Source: DATJKD01 sp963834855 (lineage in GTDB: Bacteria > Pseudomonadota > Gammaproteobacteria > Steroidobacterales > Steroidobacteraceae). From it: a stretch of 64,000 bases of DNA. The notes beneath the pieces were generated by a model. That model saw only the letters and a list, made by a program, of their open reading frames with translations, was not told where the DNA came from and did not search any database. Positions 26,959 through 35,684 of the stretch are shown piece after piece. The DNA is taken from positions 40,600 through 104,599 of the forward strand of contig CAWIDH010000007.1 in the NCBI GenBank assembly GCA_963834855.1, in the 5' to 3' direction. The position numbers were made by a program, and so were the translations under genes. How positions within the stretch are numbered: position 1 is the first letter of the stretch; each line of letters starts with the position of its first letter.

Positions 26959-27894
26959 TCAGCGCCGGACGCCCGATCGACCCTTCCGTCCTTCGCGCAG
27001 CAGCGCGGTGCGTGCGGCGGCGAGCTCGCGCTTCTTGCTCGCACTCACACGCGGGTAGTGCAGCCCGAGGGAGGACAGCGAATCGATGATCGTCTCGGAG
27101 ACCACCAGGCGGGTGAACCACTTGTGGTCGGCCGGCACGACGAGCCAGGGCGCGTGCTCCGTCGCCGTGTGGCGGATCATCTCTTCGTAAGCGCGCATGT
27201 ACTCGTTCCAGTGCGCGCGCTCGCGCACGTCGCCCATGGCGAACTTCCAGTTCTTTTCCGGCTTCTCGAGCCGCTCCAGGAACCGCTTCTTCTGCTCGTC
27301 CTTCGAGACGTGCAGGAAGAACTTGCGGATCACGACTCCGTTGCGCGACAGGTACTGCTCGATGTTGCGGATGTCCTCGAATCGCTCGTCCCAGATGCGA
27401 CGGGTCACCAGCCGGGGCGGCAGCTTCTTCGCTCGGAGCAGCTCCTCGTGCACGCGTACGACGAGCACCTCTTCGTAGTACGAGCGGTTGAAGATCCCGA
27501 TGCGGCCACGCTCCGGCAGCCTGCGGAGGCACCGCCAGAGGTAGTCGTGGTCGAGCTCCTCCTCCGACGGGGCCTTGAACGAGGTGACCTCGCAGCCCTG
27601 GGGATTGACGCCCGAGAACACGTGCTTGATCGCGCCATCCTTGCCCGCCGCATCCATCGCCTGGAAGATCAGCAGCAAGGCCCAGCGATCCTGCGCGTAG
27701 AGCATGTCCTGCAGGGCCGCGAGCTCCTTGACGCATTTCCTGAGCTCCTTCTCGGCGTGTTCCTTGTCGTCGGCGTCGAGATGCAGCGTATCCGCCGGGT
27801 CGAATCGTGCGAGCGAGAACCGCCGGCCGCTCGTGACCCTGAACGGGTCGACCAGGCTGCGCGCGGCCCGTCGGTTGATCTCTCCCGGTTTCAT
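26959..27894 (-). CDS. polyphosphate kinase 2 family (PPK2) protein
   Basis: A 311-residue PPK2. The P-loop-like MDAAGKDGAIKHVFSG is at residues ~90-105, followed by the lid signature GIFNRSYYEEVLVVRV and the RIWDERFEDIRNIEQYL helix. PPK2 enzymes transfer phosphate between polyphosphate and nucleotides; in many, class I converts polyP plus NDP to NTP. It is convergent with the RNA methyltransferase by a 9-base gap. The ATG at 27894 gives normal length. Confidence 0.9.
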   Translation of the reverse strand: MKPGEINRRAARSLVDPFRVTSGRRFSLARFDPADTLHLDADDKEHAEKELRKCVKELAALQDMLYAQDRWALLLIFQAMDAAGKDGAIKHVFSGVNPQGCEVTSFKAPSEEELDHDYLWRCLRRLPERGRIGIFNRSYYEEVLVVRVHEELLRAKKLPPRLVTRRIWDERFEDIRNIEQYLSRNGVVIRKFFLHVSKDEQKKRFLERLEKPEKNWKFAMGDVRERAHWNEYMRAYEEMIRHTATEHAPWLVVPADHKWFTRLVVSETIIDSLSSLGLHYPRVSASKKRELAAARTALLREGRKGRSGVRR

Positions 27895-28002
27895 TCGCCT
27901 CCGACTATAGCTAATCGCCGGTGCGTGCGCCGCTGAGCTAGGATTCGCGTTGCTGCCGGGTGCCGATGCCGGCGCGGAGGACGCGACCTGAACACGAGCC
28001 TG

Positions 28003-30296
28003 GTGCATTCGATTTACGGACCACCGCGGCGCCGGCGCGACGGTCCGGTGGTCGTCGCAGCCGGGATGCTCGTTGCTGTCGCTGCGGTCGCGACCTCGGC
28101 CCCCGCCCGGGCGGATGCGGCGGCGCCCGCGACGGGCCGGCCACGCATCGGGCTGGTGCTGGGCGGAGGCGGCGCCAAGGGCGGCGCGCACGTCGGCGTG
28201 CTCACGGTGCTCGAGGAGCTGCGTATCCCGATCGATTGCGTGGTCGGCACCAGCATGGGCGCGCTGGTCGGCGGGACCTACGCATCCGGCATGACCGCAC
28301 GCGAGGTCGACGAGGCTATTCGCGGCATCTCCTTCCAGCAGGCGCTCGCTTTCGAGGGACAGCGCCCGCAGCTGCCGATGCGGCGCAAGCTGGCCGGAGA
28401 CATCTACAGCAACGGCTTCGAGTTCGGCGTGCGCGACGGCGGGCTGACGGCGCCCGGCGGTTTCATCAATACGCAGAACATCGAGCAGACCATCAGCCTG
28501 CTCGTGTCGCGCAGCCTCGGCGTGCGCGAATTCGACCGCTTGCCAATTCCGTTTCGTGCGATCGCGACCGACATGCAGACGGGCGAGATGGTCGTGCTCG
28601 CGGAGGGGAGCCTGCCGCATGCGCTGCGTGCCAGCATGTCGGTGCCAGGCGTCTTCGCGCCCGTGACGCTCGACGGGCGCGTGCTGGGCGACGGCGGCCT
28701 GACGCGCAACGTCCCGGTGGACATCGCGCGCGAGACCTGCGCGGACGTGGTCATCGCCGTGTCGGTGCCGAACCCCGTACCGACTGCGGACGAGCTGAAG
28801 TCGCCGCTCACGATGATGTCGCGCACGTTCGACGTTCTCGTGGGGGCGAACGAGCGGCAGCAGCTGCAGACCCTCGGGCCCGGTGACGTGTCCGTCGTGG
28901 TCCCGATGCGCGACATCACGTCGGGCTCGTTCGACCGGGTGGCCGAAGCCATCCCGTTCGGGCGTGACGCCGCGCTGGCGAAGCGCGACGAGCTGTCGCG
29001 CTATTCGGTCAGCGAGGCGCAGTACTCGGCCTGGCGGGCGGCGACGGCGCGCGGCGAGCGTAGCAGCGTCCAGCTCGCGAGCGTCGACGTCCATGGGCTC
29101 GATCGCGTCGACGAACGCTACGTCCTCGAGAGCCTCGACCTCGCCGAGGGCGACGTCGTGGACCAGAGGCTCCTCGGCGCGCGCGTGAACGGGTTTGTTC
29201 TCGCTGGCCGAGTTCGAACAGCGTCGAATATGCGCTCTCCGGCGACGCGACGCGGCCGACGCTCGATGTCTACCTGCGCGAAAAGTCCTGGGGACCGAAC
29301 ATCCTGCGGTTCGACATCGGGCTGCAGATGGGCACGGACAGCAATACGGCGTTCGTGCTCGGCGGCGACTACCTGCGCACGTGGATCAACCCGCTGGGTG
29401 GAGAAATCCACGGTTCGCTGTACTTCGGCCGAACGAGCAGCCTCAAGCTGTCTCTCTACCAGCCGCTGAACACTCGAGAGGCGTTTTTTGTCGAGCCGGG
29501 CGTCGTGGTGCGTCGCTCGGTGGAGGATCTGTTCCTGGACGGCGATCCCGTCGCCCGTTACGACTTCGATTCCGCCTATGGCTTCTTCGACCTGGGTCGT
29601 ACGTTCGGTACGCGGGCAGAGCTCCGGTTCGGCGCCGTGGCCGGCGTGCAGTCGGCGACTCGCGACATCTCGCTCAGCCTGCTGCCGGAAATCCATGACG
29701 AGGGTTACGGCGGCTGGACGGCGCAGGCGGTATACGACACGCGCGACCGCGTGGACCTGCCGACCAAGGGATGGCTGGGACGCATGCGCTATTTCCGTTC
29801 CGATGAGTCCCTTGGCAGCGACCTGACGCCGGACTACGAAAAGCTCGAAGGACTGGTTGGCGGGTCGCATCGCGTCCTGAATCACCTGCTGCATTGGCGG
29901 GCGGCGGGTGGAACGTCCTTCGACACGACCCTGCCCATCTACGACAAATTCCTGCTCGGTGGGCCGGTGAGCTTCCCCGGGCTGAACCTGGGCGAGCTGC
30001 GCGGTGACGACTACTGGATGGCGTCGGCGATGTACATGCACAAGATTGCCGACCTGAGCGCCCTGTTCGACCAGGCGCTCTACGCCGGTTTCGCGCTGAC
30101 GGCGGGTGACATGCAGGGGCGGATCGACGGGTTGAGCGAGGACCCGGTGTATGCCGGCACGGCGCTGCTCGGCGGCCGCACACCACTCGGACCATTGCGT
30201 CTCCTTTTCTCGATAACGAGCGATGCTGACTGGCAGGTCGTCCTCGGCATCGGCCGCCCGATCGAGGAGGGCGCGATCACCGATCCGGTGTGGTGA
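28003..30296 (+). CDS. patatin-like phospholipase with POTRA and beta-barrel (type Vd-like), frameshifted
   Basis: About 765 residues. A signal peptide (residues ~20-45) is followed by a patatin domain (~50-265): GLVLGGGGAKGGAHVGVL (oxyanion loop), VGTSMGALVGG (nucleophile Ser) and LGDGGLTRNVP (catalytic Asp). After a linker comes a POTRA-like segment (ASVDVHGLDRVDERYVLESL), then a D15/BamA-like beta-barrel (FDIGLQMGTDSNTAFVLGG onwards) ending in a beta strand. The order patatin-POTRA-barrel is that of PlpD-type Vd autotransporters that place a lipase on the cell surface. Two one-base shifts near 29195-29225 lie in the POTRA part. Confidence 0.85.
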
Positions 30297-30299
30297 ACC

Positions 30300-31725
30300 T
30301 CACTGCACGCCCGGCATCCACGCCTGCGCGGCGGAGGGATGACGCGGGCGGGGGAAGCGCGTGGCGGCGTCCAGGACGGTATCCGCTTTGAACGCTCCGC
30401 TCGCCGGGTCGATCACGGTGCCGCAGGCGCCGTTCTGCAGCCATTCGAGGGCGGCGGCCGTCAGGCCCTCCGCCGGGTCGCCCTGCGGCGCAGTCAATGT
30501 GTCCGTCGCCGCGCACGCGAAAGTCATGGTCGGTGCGAGACCGTCGAAATAGTCGCCCTCGTCGAGCGCGTTCACCGTCTTGAATGTCACGAGCCGCAGC
30601 CGATCCTCGCAGCCTTCGAGATCGAATCCGGCCTGGCCGACCGGCTTGCCGAAGGTGTCGCCGCCGACGATTGCAACCTCGATCCAGGGCTGAATCGTGT
30701 TGACGTTGAGTTCGCTCGCGGAGGCCGTGGCCTCAGTCGTGAGGAAGGCGATGCGCACCGGGGCGACCGATTGCGGCTGCGGCCGGAACGGCCGGGTCAC
30801 GTTCTCGCTGGCGTGCCGCGCATTGAACAGCGTGCGTGACATCACGTCGGACGATGCGCGCGCGCCGCCCAGCAGGTCGCCGAGCAGCTCCGAGGTGCTG
30901 ACGAGGCCACCGCCGTTGTAGCGGAGGTCCACGATGAAGTACTGGATGTTCTGCGCGCGGAACCCGTCGAACGCCGCGCGCAGCTGGCCGTCCGCTGTGG
31001 AGATGTAGGTGCGCAGGTTCACGTAGCCCACGCCTGGTGTCGCGCCCAGCGGCAGCACGCGCACGCCGTCGTCGTCCGGCACCGGGTCGATGGTTACGGT
31101 CCGCTTGACGAGTGACACCTCGCGGGTCGTCGACGCATCTGCGAGCCGCAGCCCGCGCCGAAGGCCGGCTTCCGCCGGGCCCAGCACGTCGGAGATCGTG
31201 TCGCCCGAAGCCAGCAGATCGGCGGTCGCCACGTAGCCGCTGCCCGAGTCGACCGCGACGATCTCGTCGCCGCGCAGGAGTCCGCCTTCGCTCGCCGGGC
31301 TGCCCTCGAACACCTCGATCACGAACACCCGCGGGCCCGGATCGGTTCGCGTTCGGAAGCCGAAGCCGGTGAACTGTCCTTCGCCGAGCAGCGAGTTGTC
31401 CTCGCCACGTGTCGTCAGGAAGCTGAAGAATCGATCCTTGTTCTGCGCGCGCGCGTTCGACGTCAGGTGATCGAGCAGCTCCACCGCCGTCGGGAACTGC
31501 GCGAGGTCGACCGAGGCGGGGAGCAGGTCGTCGAAGAAGTACCAGTCCCGGGTCGTGTCGAGCACCCATTGCTTCTGCGCATTCGCCGCGCATGCGGTAC
31601 TGGCCGGCGTGCCGCCGTTCGCCGCCGCCGCCGCCGCTACAGCCCGCGATCAGCGCCGCAAGCGTCGCGACCGCCACGCCCGGCGCCGGGTCGCGAGCCG
31701 GCAGGCGGGCGGGGGGGCGACGCAT
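30300..31725 (-). CDS. S41-family C-terminal-processing-like lipoprotein peptidase, frameshifted
   Basis: The first part (from 31725) gives a lipoprotein signal with lipobox LIAGC followed by a glycine run; a one-base shift near 31615 then leads into the catalytic part. That part has a PDZ domain (PGPRVFVIEVFEGSPASEGG) and the S41 domain with QYFIVDLRYNGGGLVSTSEL, the nucleophile Ser in TASASELNVN and the Lys in FGKPVGQAG. The Ser/Lys dyad of CtpA-type proteases is present. It converges with the patatin gene by 3 bases. The shift is next to a GCC repeat, where sequencing error is likely. Confidence 0.85.
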
Positions 31726-31770
31726 CGTCTTTACACTCCCAGGCACCGGCGGAGTATCCCAACGGCGGGG

Positions 31771-31810
31771 CTTCGATCGCCAGATCGGGTCTTCGATCGC
31801 CAGTCGCGGT
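31771..31810. repeat. two tandem 20-base units (CTTCGATCGCCAG core)
   Basis: CTTCGATCGCCAG occurs at 31771-31783 and again at 31791-31803, so the unit is 20 bases. It lies between the start of the S41 gene and an AT-rich block at 31850-31905 upstream of the FUSC-like gene, where it could be an operator or a short duplication. Confidence 0.5.
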
Positions 31811-31979
31811 GTCGGAATCGTCGTCGGGCGTTTTTACATATCATGGTCGCTTCCCCGAACTGTTCCTGACAAGTCATTGATTATTAAACACTTAAAACAG
31901 TGGCGTGGATTTTGCAGAATCCACGTCAGAAGAAGCGCGAGCAAGCTCGGTCGGCCTGGGGAGGTCGGCGGAGGGCAGT

Positions 31980-32909
31980 GTGGCGAGGATCGCGAAAGCG
32001 TTCGGGCTGGTTCTGATGGTGCTTGGCCCATCGGCGGCGGCGTTCCTCGCTGGCTACACGGACGTGTCCCAGTACTTCGCGCTCGGCGCCGTGTTCGCAA
32101 TCAACATGACGTTGCTGGCGCGGCCGCTCGCGCCGTTCGCGGCCCTGCTGCCGATGGTCTATGCCGCTGCGGCCGTGACGGCGAATTCGACCGACGGCGT
32201 TGCGGCGCTCATCGTCGCAGTGGCCGCGGCCGTCGGAGCCGCGAGCTCGCAGGGACTGCACCGCGGACTGCTGTCCGTGCTGGCCGCCGCGCTGATCGGG
32301 TCCTTCGAGCCCGCGTCGGGAGCGACCGTGTTCGAGCGTGCCGGCACGATGCTGGCGGGCTGCGTCTACGGGGTGATGCTCTCGGTCACGCTGCTGGGCA
32401 ACGTCCGCGTCGAAACCCGGGCGGTCCATCCGCAGACGGCGTTGAGCTACGCGCTGCTGCTCGCCGTGCTGGTGCTGATCGCGTGGCTGGTCGCGCGAGT
32501 GGGCGAGTTCGCGCATGGCTGGTGGCTGCCGCTTGCCGCTGCGGCGATCGGTGAACCGGCGCTCGACCGGCCGGCGGGACGGGCGGTCGCGCGGCTCGGG
32601 CTCGCACTGCTCGCGACGCTGCTGCTCGTCGTGCTGATCCAGTCGCTCGATGCACCCGCGCTGCGCGTGATCATCGTGGCCGCCTTGCTGCTGCTGATGC
32701 TCACGGTCGGGCGCCGGACCGCGTCGCTGCAGGCACTGCTCCTCACGCCGGCGGCGGTGCTGCTCGTGCAGCACCACAATCTCGAGATCACCGTTGCCGA
32801 GTACCTGGGCGCCGCCTTCGTGGCCTCGGCCATCGTCTTCGTGTCCACGCTGCTCGGCAAATGGGTGCTGTGGACGCTGCGGCCGGACTCCGGCCACGCG
32901 GCGGCCTAG
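31980..32909 (+). CDS. FUSC-like aromatic-acid-exporter-type membrane protein
   Basis: A 309-residue protein with about ten hydrophobic segments in two bundles: VLMVLGPSAAAFLAGYTDVS, MVYAAAAVTANSTDG, LLSVLAAALIGSF, then from ~165 a second set with LIAWLVARVGEFAHGWWLPL. This resembles the one-bundle half of FUSC/YccS or AaeB-type exporters. The GTG at 31980 is chosen because a GGAGGG precedes it by four bases; an in-frame GTG at 31905 lacks a ribosome site. The gene ends 50 bases before a convergent ferritin gene. Confidence 0.65.
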   Translation: MARIAKAFGLVLMVLGPSAAAFLAGYTDVSQYFALGAVFAINMTLLARPLAPFAALLPMVYAAAAVTANSTDGVAALIVAVAAAVGAASSQGLHRGLLSVLAAALIGSFEPASGATVFERAGTMLAGCVYGVMLSVTLLGNVRVETRAVHPQTALSYALLLAVLVLIAWLVARVGEFAHGWWLPLAAAAIGEPALDRPAGRAVARLGLALLATLLLVVLIQSLDAPALRVIIVAALLLLMLTVGRRTASLQALLLTPAAVLLVQHHNLEITVAEYLGAAFVASAIVFVSTLLGKWVLWTLRPDSGHAAA

Positions 32910-32961
32910 GTTCCCTGGCAGCGCGTTGCCCGGCGCGGACGGCGCACCGCCCGGTCGACGG

Positions 32962-33510
32962 CTACTTGTCCATCTTCTCGAGCAGGCCCACCAGGTCGTC
33001 GGCATGCTCCTCTTCCATGGCGAGGATACCTTCGAGCATCCGCTTGGTGGTCGTGTCCCGGTCGCCGACGTAGTTGATCATCTCGCGGTAGCTGTCGATC
33101 GCGATCCGCTCGGCGACGAGATCCTCCTTGATCATGTCGATCAGGTCCTCGCCCTCGACGTACTCCGCGTGGCTGCGTGAGGCGAGGCCCTCGGGATTCA
33201 GGTTGGGCTCGCCGTTCAACTGCACGATGCGGGCCGCGATCTGGTCGGCGTGCTGCTGCTCCTCGTTGGCGTGCTGGAGGAACTCGGCCTTCACCGCATC
33301 GGCGGCGATGCCCTCCGCCATGAAATAGTGCCGCTTGTAGCGCAGGACGCAGACGATTTCGGTCGCGAGCGCTTCGTTCAGGAGCTTCACGACCGTTTCG
33401 CGGTTCGCCGTGTAGCCCTGCGTCACTGCGCCCTCCATGATGTGTTCGCGGGCGCGCCGGCGCAGCATCTTGACGTCGGTCAGGAATGGCTTGCTGGGTT
33501 TCTTCGCCAT
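32962..33510 (-). CDS. ferritin-like (bacterioferritin-type) diiron protein
   Basis: A 182-residue four-helix-bundle protein. Diiron ligands are visible as NEALATEIVCVLRYKRHY, LQHANEEQQHADQIA (E-x2-H) , EDLVAERIAIDSYREM and LEGILAMEEEHADDLVGL. The pattern follows bacterioferritin/DPS-like ferroxidase sites and could store iron or detoxify peroxide. The basic N-terminus is longer than in classic Bfr. It has a GAGG site before the ATG at 33510. The gene stands alone between convergent and divergent neighbours. Confidence 0.85.
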   Translation of the reverse strand: MAKKPSKPFLTDVKMLRRRAREHIMEGAVTQGYTANRETVVKLLNEALATEIVCVLRYKRHYFMAEGIAADAVKAEFLQHANEEQQHADQIAARIVQLNGEPNLNPEGLASRSHAEYVEGEDLIDMIKEDLVAERIAIDSYREMINYVGDRDTTTKRMLEGILAMEEEHADDLVGLLEKMDK

Positions 33511-33742
33511 CGCAGGTTCCTCCCGTACCGGTTCGCGTCCCTCTGCGAAAGACTAGCACGGCCGCCGCCCGCGAACTGTCGGAGCCTTCCGACGCCTGGG
33601 CCGGATTTCCAGCCGCGCGGCCGCAGCGCGCACCGGCGCAACGGCGTCGAAACGGCCGCATCCGCTACAATTCCAAGTTCATGCCAGCCATCTACATGCG
33701 AAGGTCCCGTCGCCCGCGAGGGTGCCGACAGGAGAATGCGTG

Positions 33743-34801
33743 ATGCCGCCCGCGAGTGACGCCGACGCGTCGCCATCGCCGATCGAGACGGATGCCGTGA
33801 TCATCGGCGCCGGACCCGCCGGTCTGTTCCAGGTCTTCGAGCTTGGCCTGCTCGGCATCAAGGCGCACGTGGTCGATTCGCTGCAGCACCCGGGCGGGCA
33901 GTGCACCGAGCTCTATCCGGACAAACCGATCTACGACATCCCGGCACTGCCAGTCTGTGGCGCGCAGGAACTGGTCGATCGCCTCCTGCAGCAGATCAGG
34001 CCGTTCGAGCCGCAGTTCCACCTCGGCCAGGAAGTCTCGGAGCTGCGTCGACGGGACGACGGGCGGTTCTTCGTGCGGACGGCACTCGACACGCAGTTCC
34101 TCGCGAAAACGGTGGTCATCGCGGCGGGGCTCGGCTCCTTCCAGCCGAGAAAGCTCGGCGTCGAGGGTGCGGAAGCGCTCGAAGGGCGCCACGTGCACTA
34201 CCGCGTGCGCGACGCCGCGCGCTTCCACGGGCAGCGGCTCGTGATATTCGGCGGCGGTGATTCCGCCCTCGACTGGGTGCTCGATTTCTGTGGCAAGGCG
34301 GCGAGCGTGGTGCACGTGCATCGGCGCCCGGAGTTCCGGGCCGCGCCGGCCTCGGTCGCGCGCATGCGCGAGCTGGTCGCCGCGGGCCGCATGCAGTACG
34401 CCGAGGGTACGGCGGCGGCGCTGCGCGTTGCCGACGGTCGGCTCACCGGCGTGGGCGTCAAGCGCAGCGACGGGGCGACGGTGGAGCTCGACGCCGACCA
34501 CGTGCTGGCCTTCTTCGGCCTGCACCCGAAGCTGGGTCCGATCGCGGAGTGGGGCCTCGATCTCGAGAGGAAGGCGATCCGTGTCGACACGGCGAAATTC
34601 CAGACCAGCGTGCCTGGGATCTTCGCCATCGGCGACATCAACGCCTACCCCGGCAAGAAGAAGCTCATCCTGAGCGGCTTCCACGAGGCCGCGCTGGCCG
34701 CGTTCGCGATCGCCGAGCATCTGAATCCCGCGAAGAAGGTCCACCTCCAGTACACGACGACGAGCCCGATCATGCACAAGCGGCTCGGAGTCGCGCACTG
34801 A
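33743..34801 (+). CDS. ferredoxin-NADP reductase of the thioredoxin-reductase-like type
   Basis: A 352-residue two-dinucleotide-domain flavoprotein. FAD binding is at AVIIGAGPAGLFQVFELGLL (~20-40) and NADP binding at RLVIFGGGDSALDWVLDF (~170-190), with GIFAIGDINAYPGKKKLILS near 295-315. It lacks the CxxC active site of thioredoxin reductase, and this fits the type 2 ferredoxin/flavodoxin-NADP reductases of proteobacteria and firmicutes. It supplies reduced ferredoxin. The ATG at 33743 has GGAG spaced 9 bases. tesB follows after 16 bases in the same direction. Confidence 0.88.
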   Translation: MPPASDADASPSPIETDAVIIGAGPAGLFQVFELGLLGIKAHVVDSLQHPGGQCTELYPDKPIYDIPALPVCGAQELVDRLLQQIRPFEPQFHLGQEVSELRRRDDGRFFVRTALDTQFLAKTVVIAAGLGSFQPRKLGVEGAEALEGRHVHYRVRDAARFHGQRLVIFGGGDSALDWVLDFCGKAASVVHVHRRPEFRAAPASVARMRELVAAGRMQYAEGTAAALRVADGRLTGVGVKRSDGATVELDADHVLAFFGLHPKLGPIAEWGLDLERKAIRVDTAKFQTSVPGIFAIGDINAYPGKKKLILSGFHEAALAAFAIAEHLNPAKKVHLQYTTTSPIMHKRLGVAH

Positions 34802-34817
34802 GGCCGGTGGCGCTGCG

Positions 34818-35684
34818 ATGAACGGCCTGGTCGCGGATCTGCTCCGGCTGCTCGAGCTCGAACGCCTCGAGTTGAACCTGTTTCGCGGCGAGAGCCACGA
34901 CATCGGCGCCCCGCAGGTGTTCGGCGGCCAGGTGCTCGGGCAGGCGCTGGTTGCGGCCAGCGCCACGGTCGAGGCGCGCGCAGTGCATTCGCTCCATGCC
35001 TACTTCCTGCGCCGCGGCGACTTCAACGCGCCGATCGTCTACGAGGTCGATCGGAGCCGCGACGGCGGCAGCTTCTCGAGCCGGCGCGTGGTGGCCATCC
35101 AGCACGGGCAGCAGATCTTCCACATGTCCGCATCGTTCCAGACTCCGCAGGAGGGGCTCGAACACCAGGTCCCCGCGCCGGTCGTGCCGCCGCCGGAGTC
35201 ATTGCCCGACCACATGACCGCGCTGCGAAAACGTCTCGACAGCCTGCCGCCCGAAAGACGGCGGGTCTGGTCCCGGGAGCGTCCGTGGGAGTTCCGGCTC
35301 GTCGAGCCACTGCCGGACGATCCGCAGCCGCCGGGCGCCGTGCGTCACGTCTGGTTCCGGCTCATCGATCGTTGCCCGGACGACCCGATCCTGCATCGCT
35401 GCCTGCTGGCGTACCTGTCGGATTTCCAGCTGCTCGAGACCGCGCTGCTGCCCCACGGTGTCTCGCACTTCGACGGCCGGCTGACCATGGCCAGCATCGA
35501 TCACGCCATGTGGTTTCATCGTCCGGCGCGCGTCGACGACTGGCTGCTATACGTGCTGTCCAGCGCGAGTGCGTCGGGGTCGCGCGGGTTCGCAGCGGGG
35601 CGCATCTACGACCGCGCGGGCGCGCTGGTCGCGAGCGTCGCGCAGGAAGGCCTGATGCGCTGGCGGGATCCTTCCGCTACTTGA
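34818..35684 (+). CDS. tesB: acyl-CoA thioesterase II
   Basis: A 288-residue double-hotdog thioesterase. The start LFRGESHDIGAPQVFGGQVL and the later SLHAYFLRRGDFNAPIVYEV, RDGGSFSSRRV and SIDHAMWFHRP are the TesB hallmarks, with the catalytic Asp in SIDHAMWFH. It hydrolyses medium- and long-chain acyl-CoA. It is in a two-gene unit with the ferredoxin-NADP reductase. Its stop overlaps the end of the DUF748 gene on the other strand by 8 bases. Confidence 0.92.
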   Translation: MNGLVADLLRLLELERLELNLFRGESHDIGAPQVFGGQVLGQALVAASATVEARAVHSLHAYFLRRGDFNAPIVYEVDRSRDGGSFSSRRVVAIQHGQQIFHMSASFQTPQEGLEHQVPAPVVPPPESLPDHMTALRKRLDSLPPERRRVWSRERPWEFRLVEPLPDDPQPPGAVRHVWFRLIDRCPDDPILHRCLLAYLSDFQLLETALLPHGVSHFDGRLTMASIDHAMWFHRPARVDDWLLYVLSSASASGSRGFAAGRIYDRAGALVASVAQEGLMRWRDPSAT

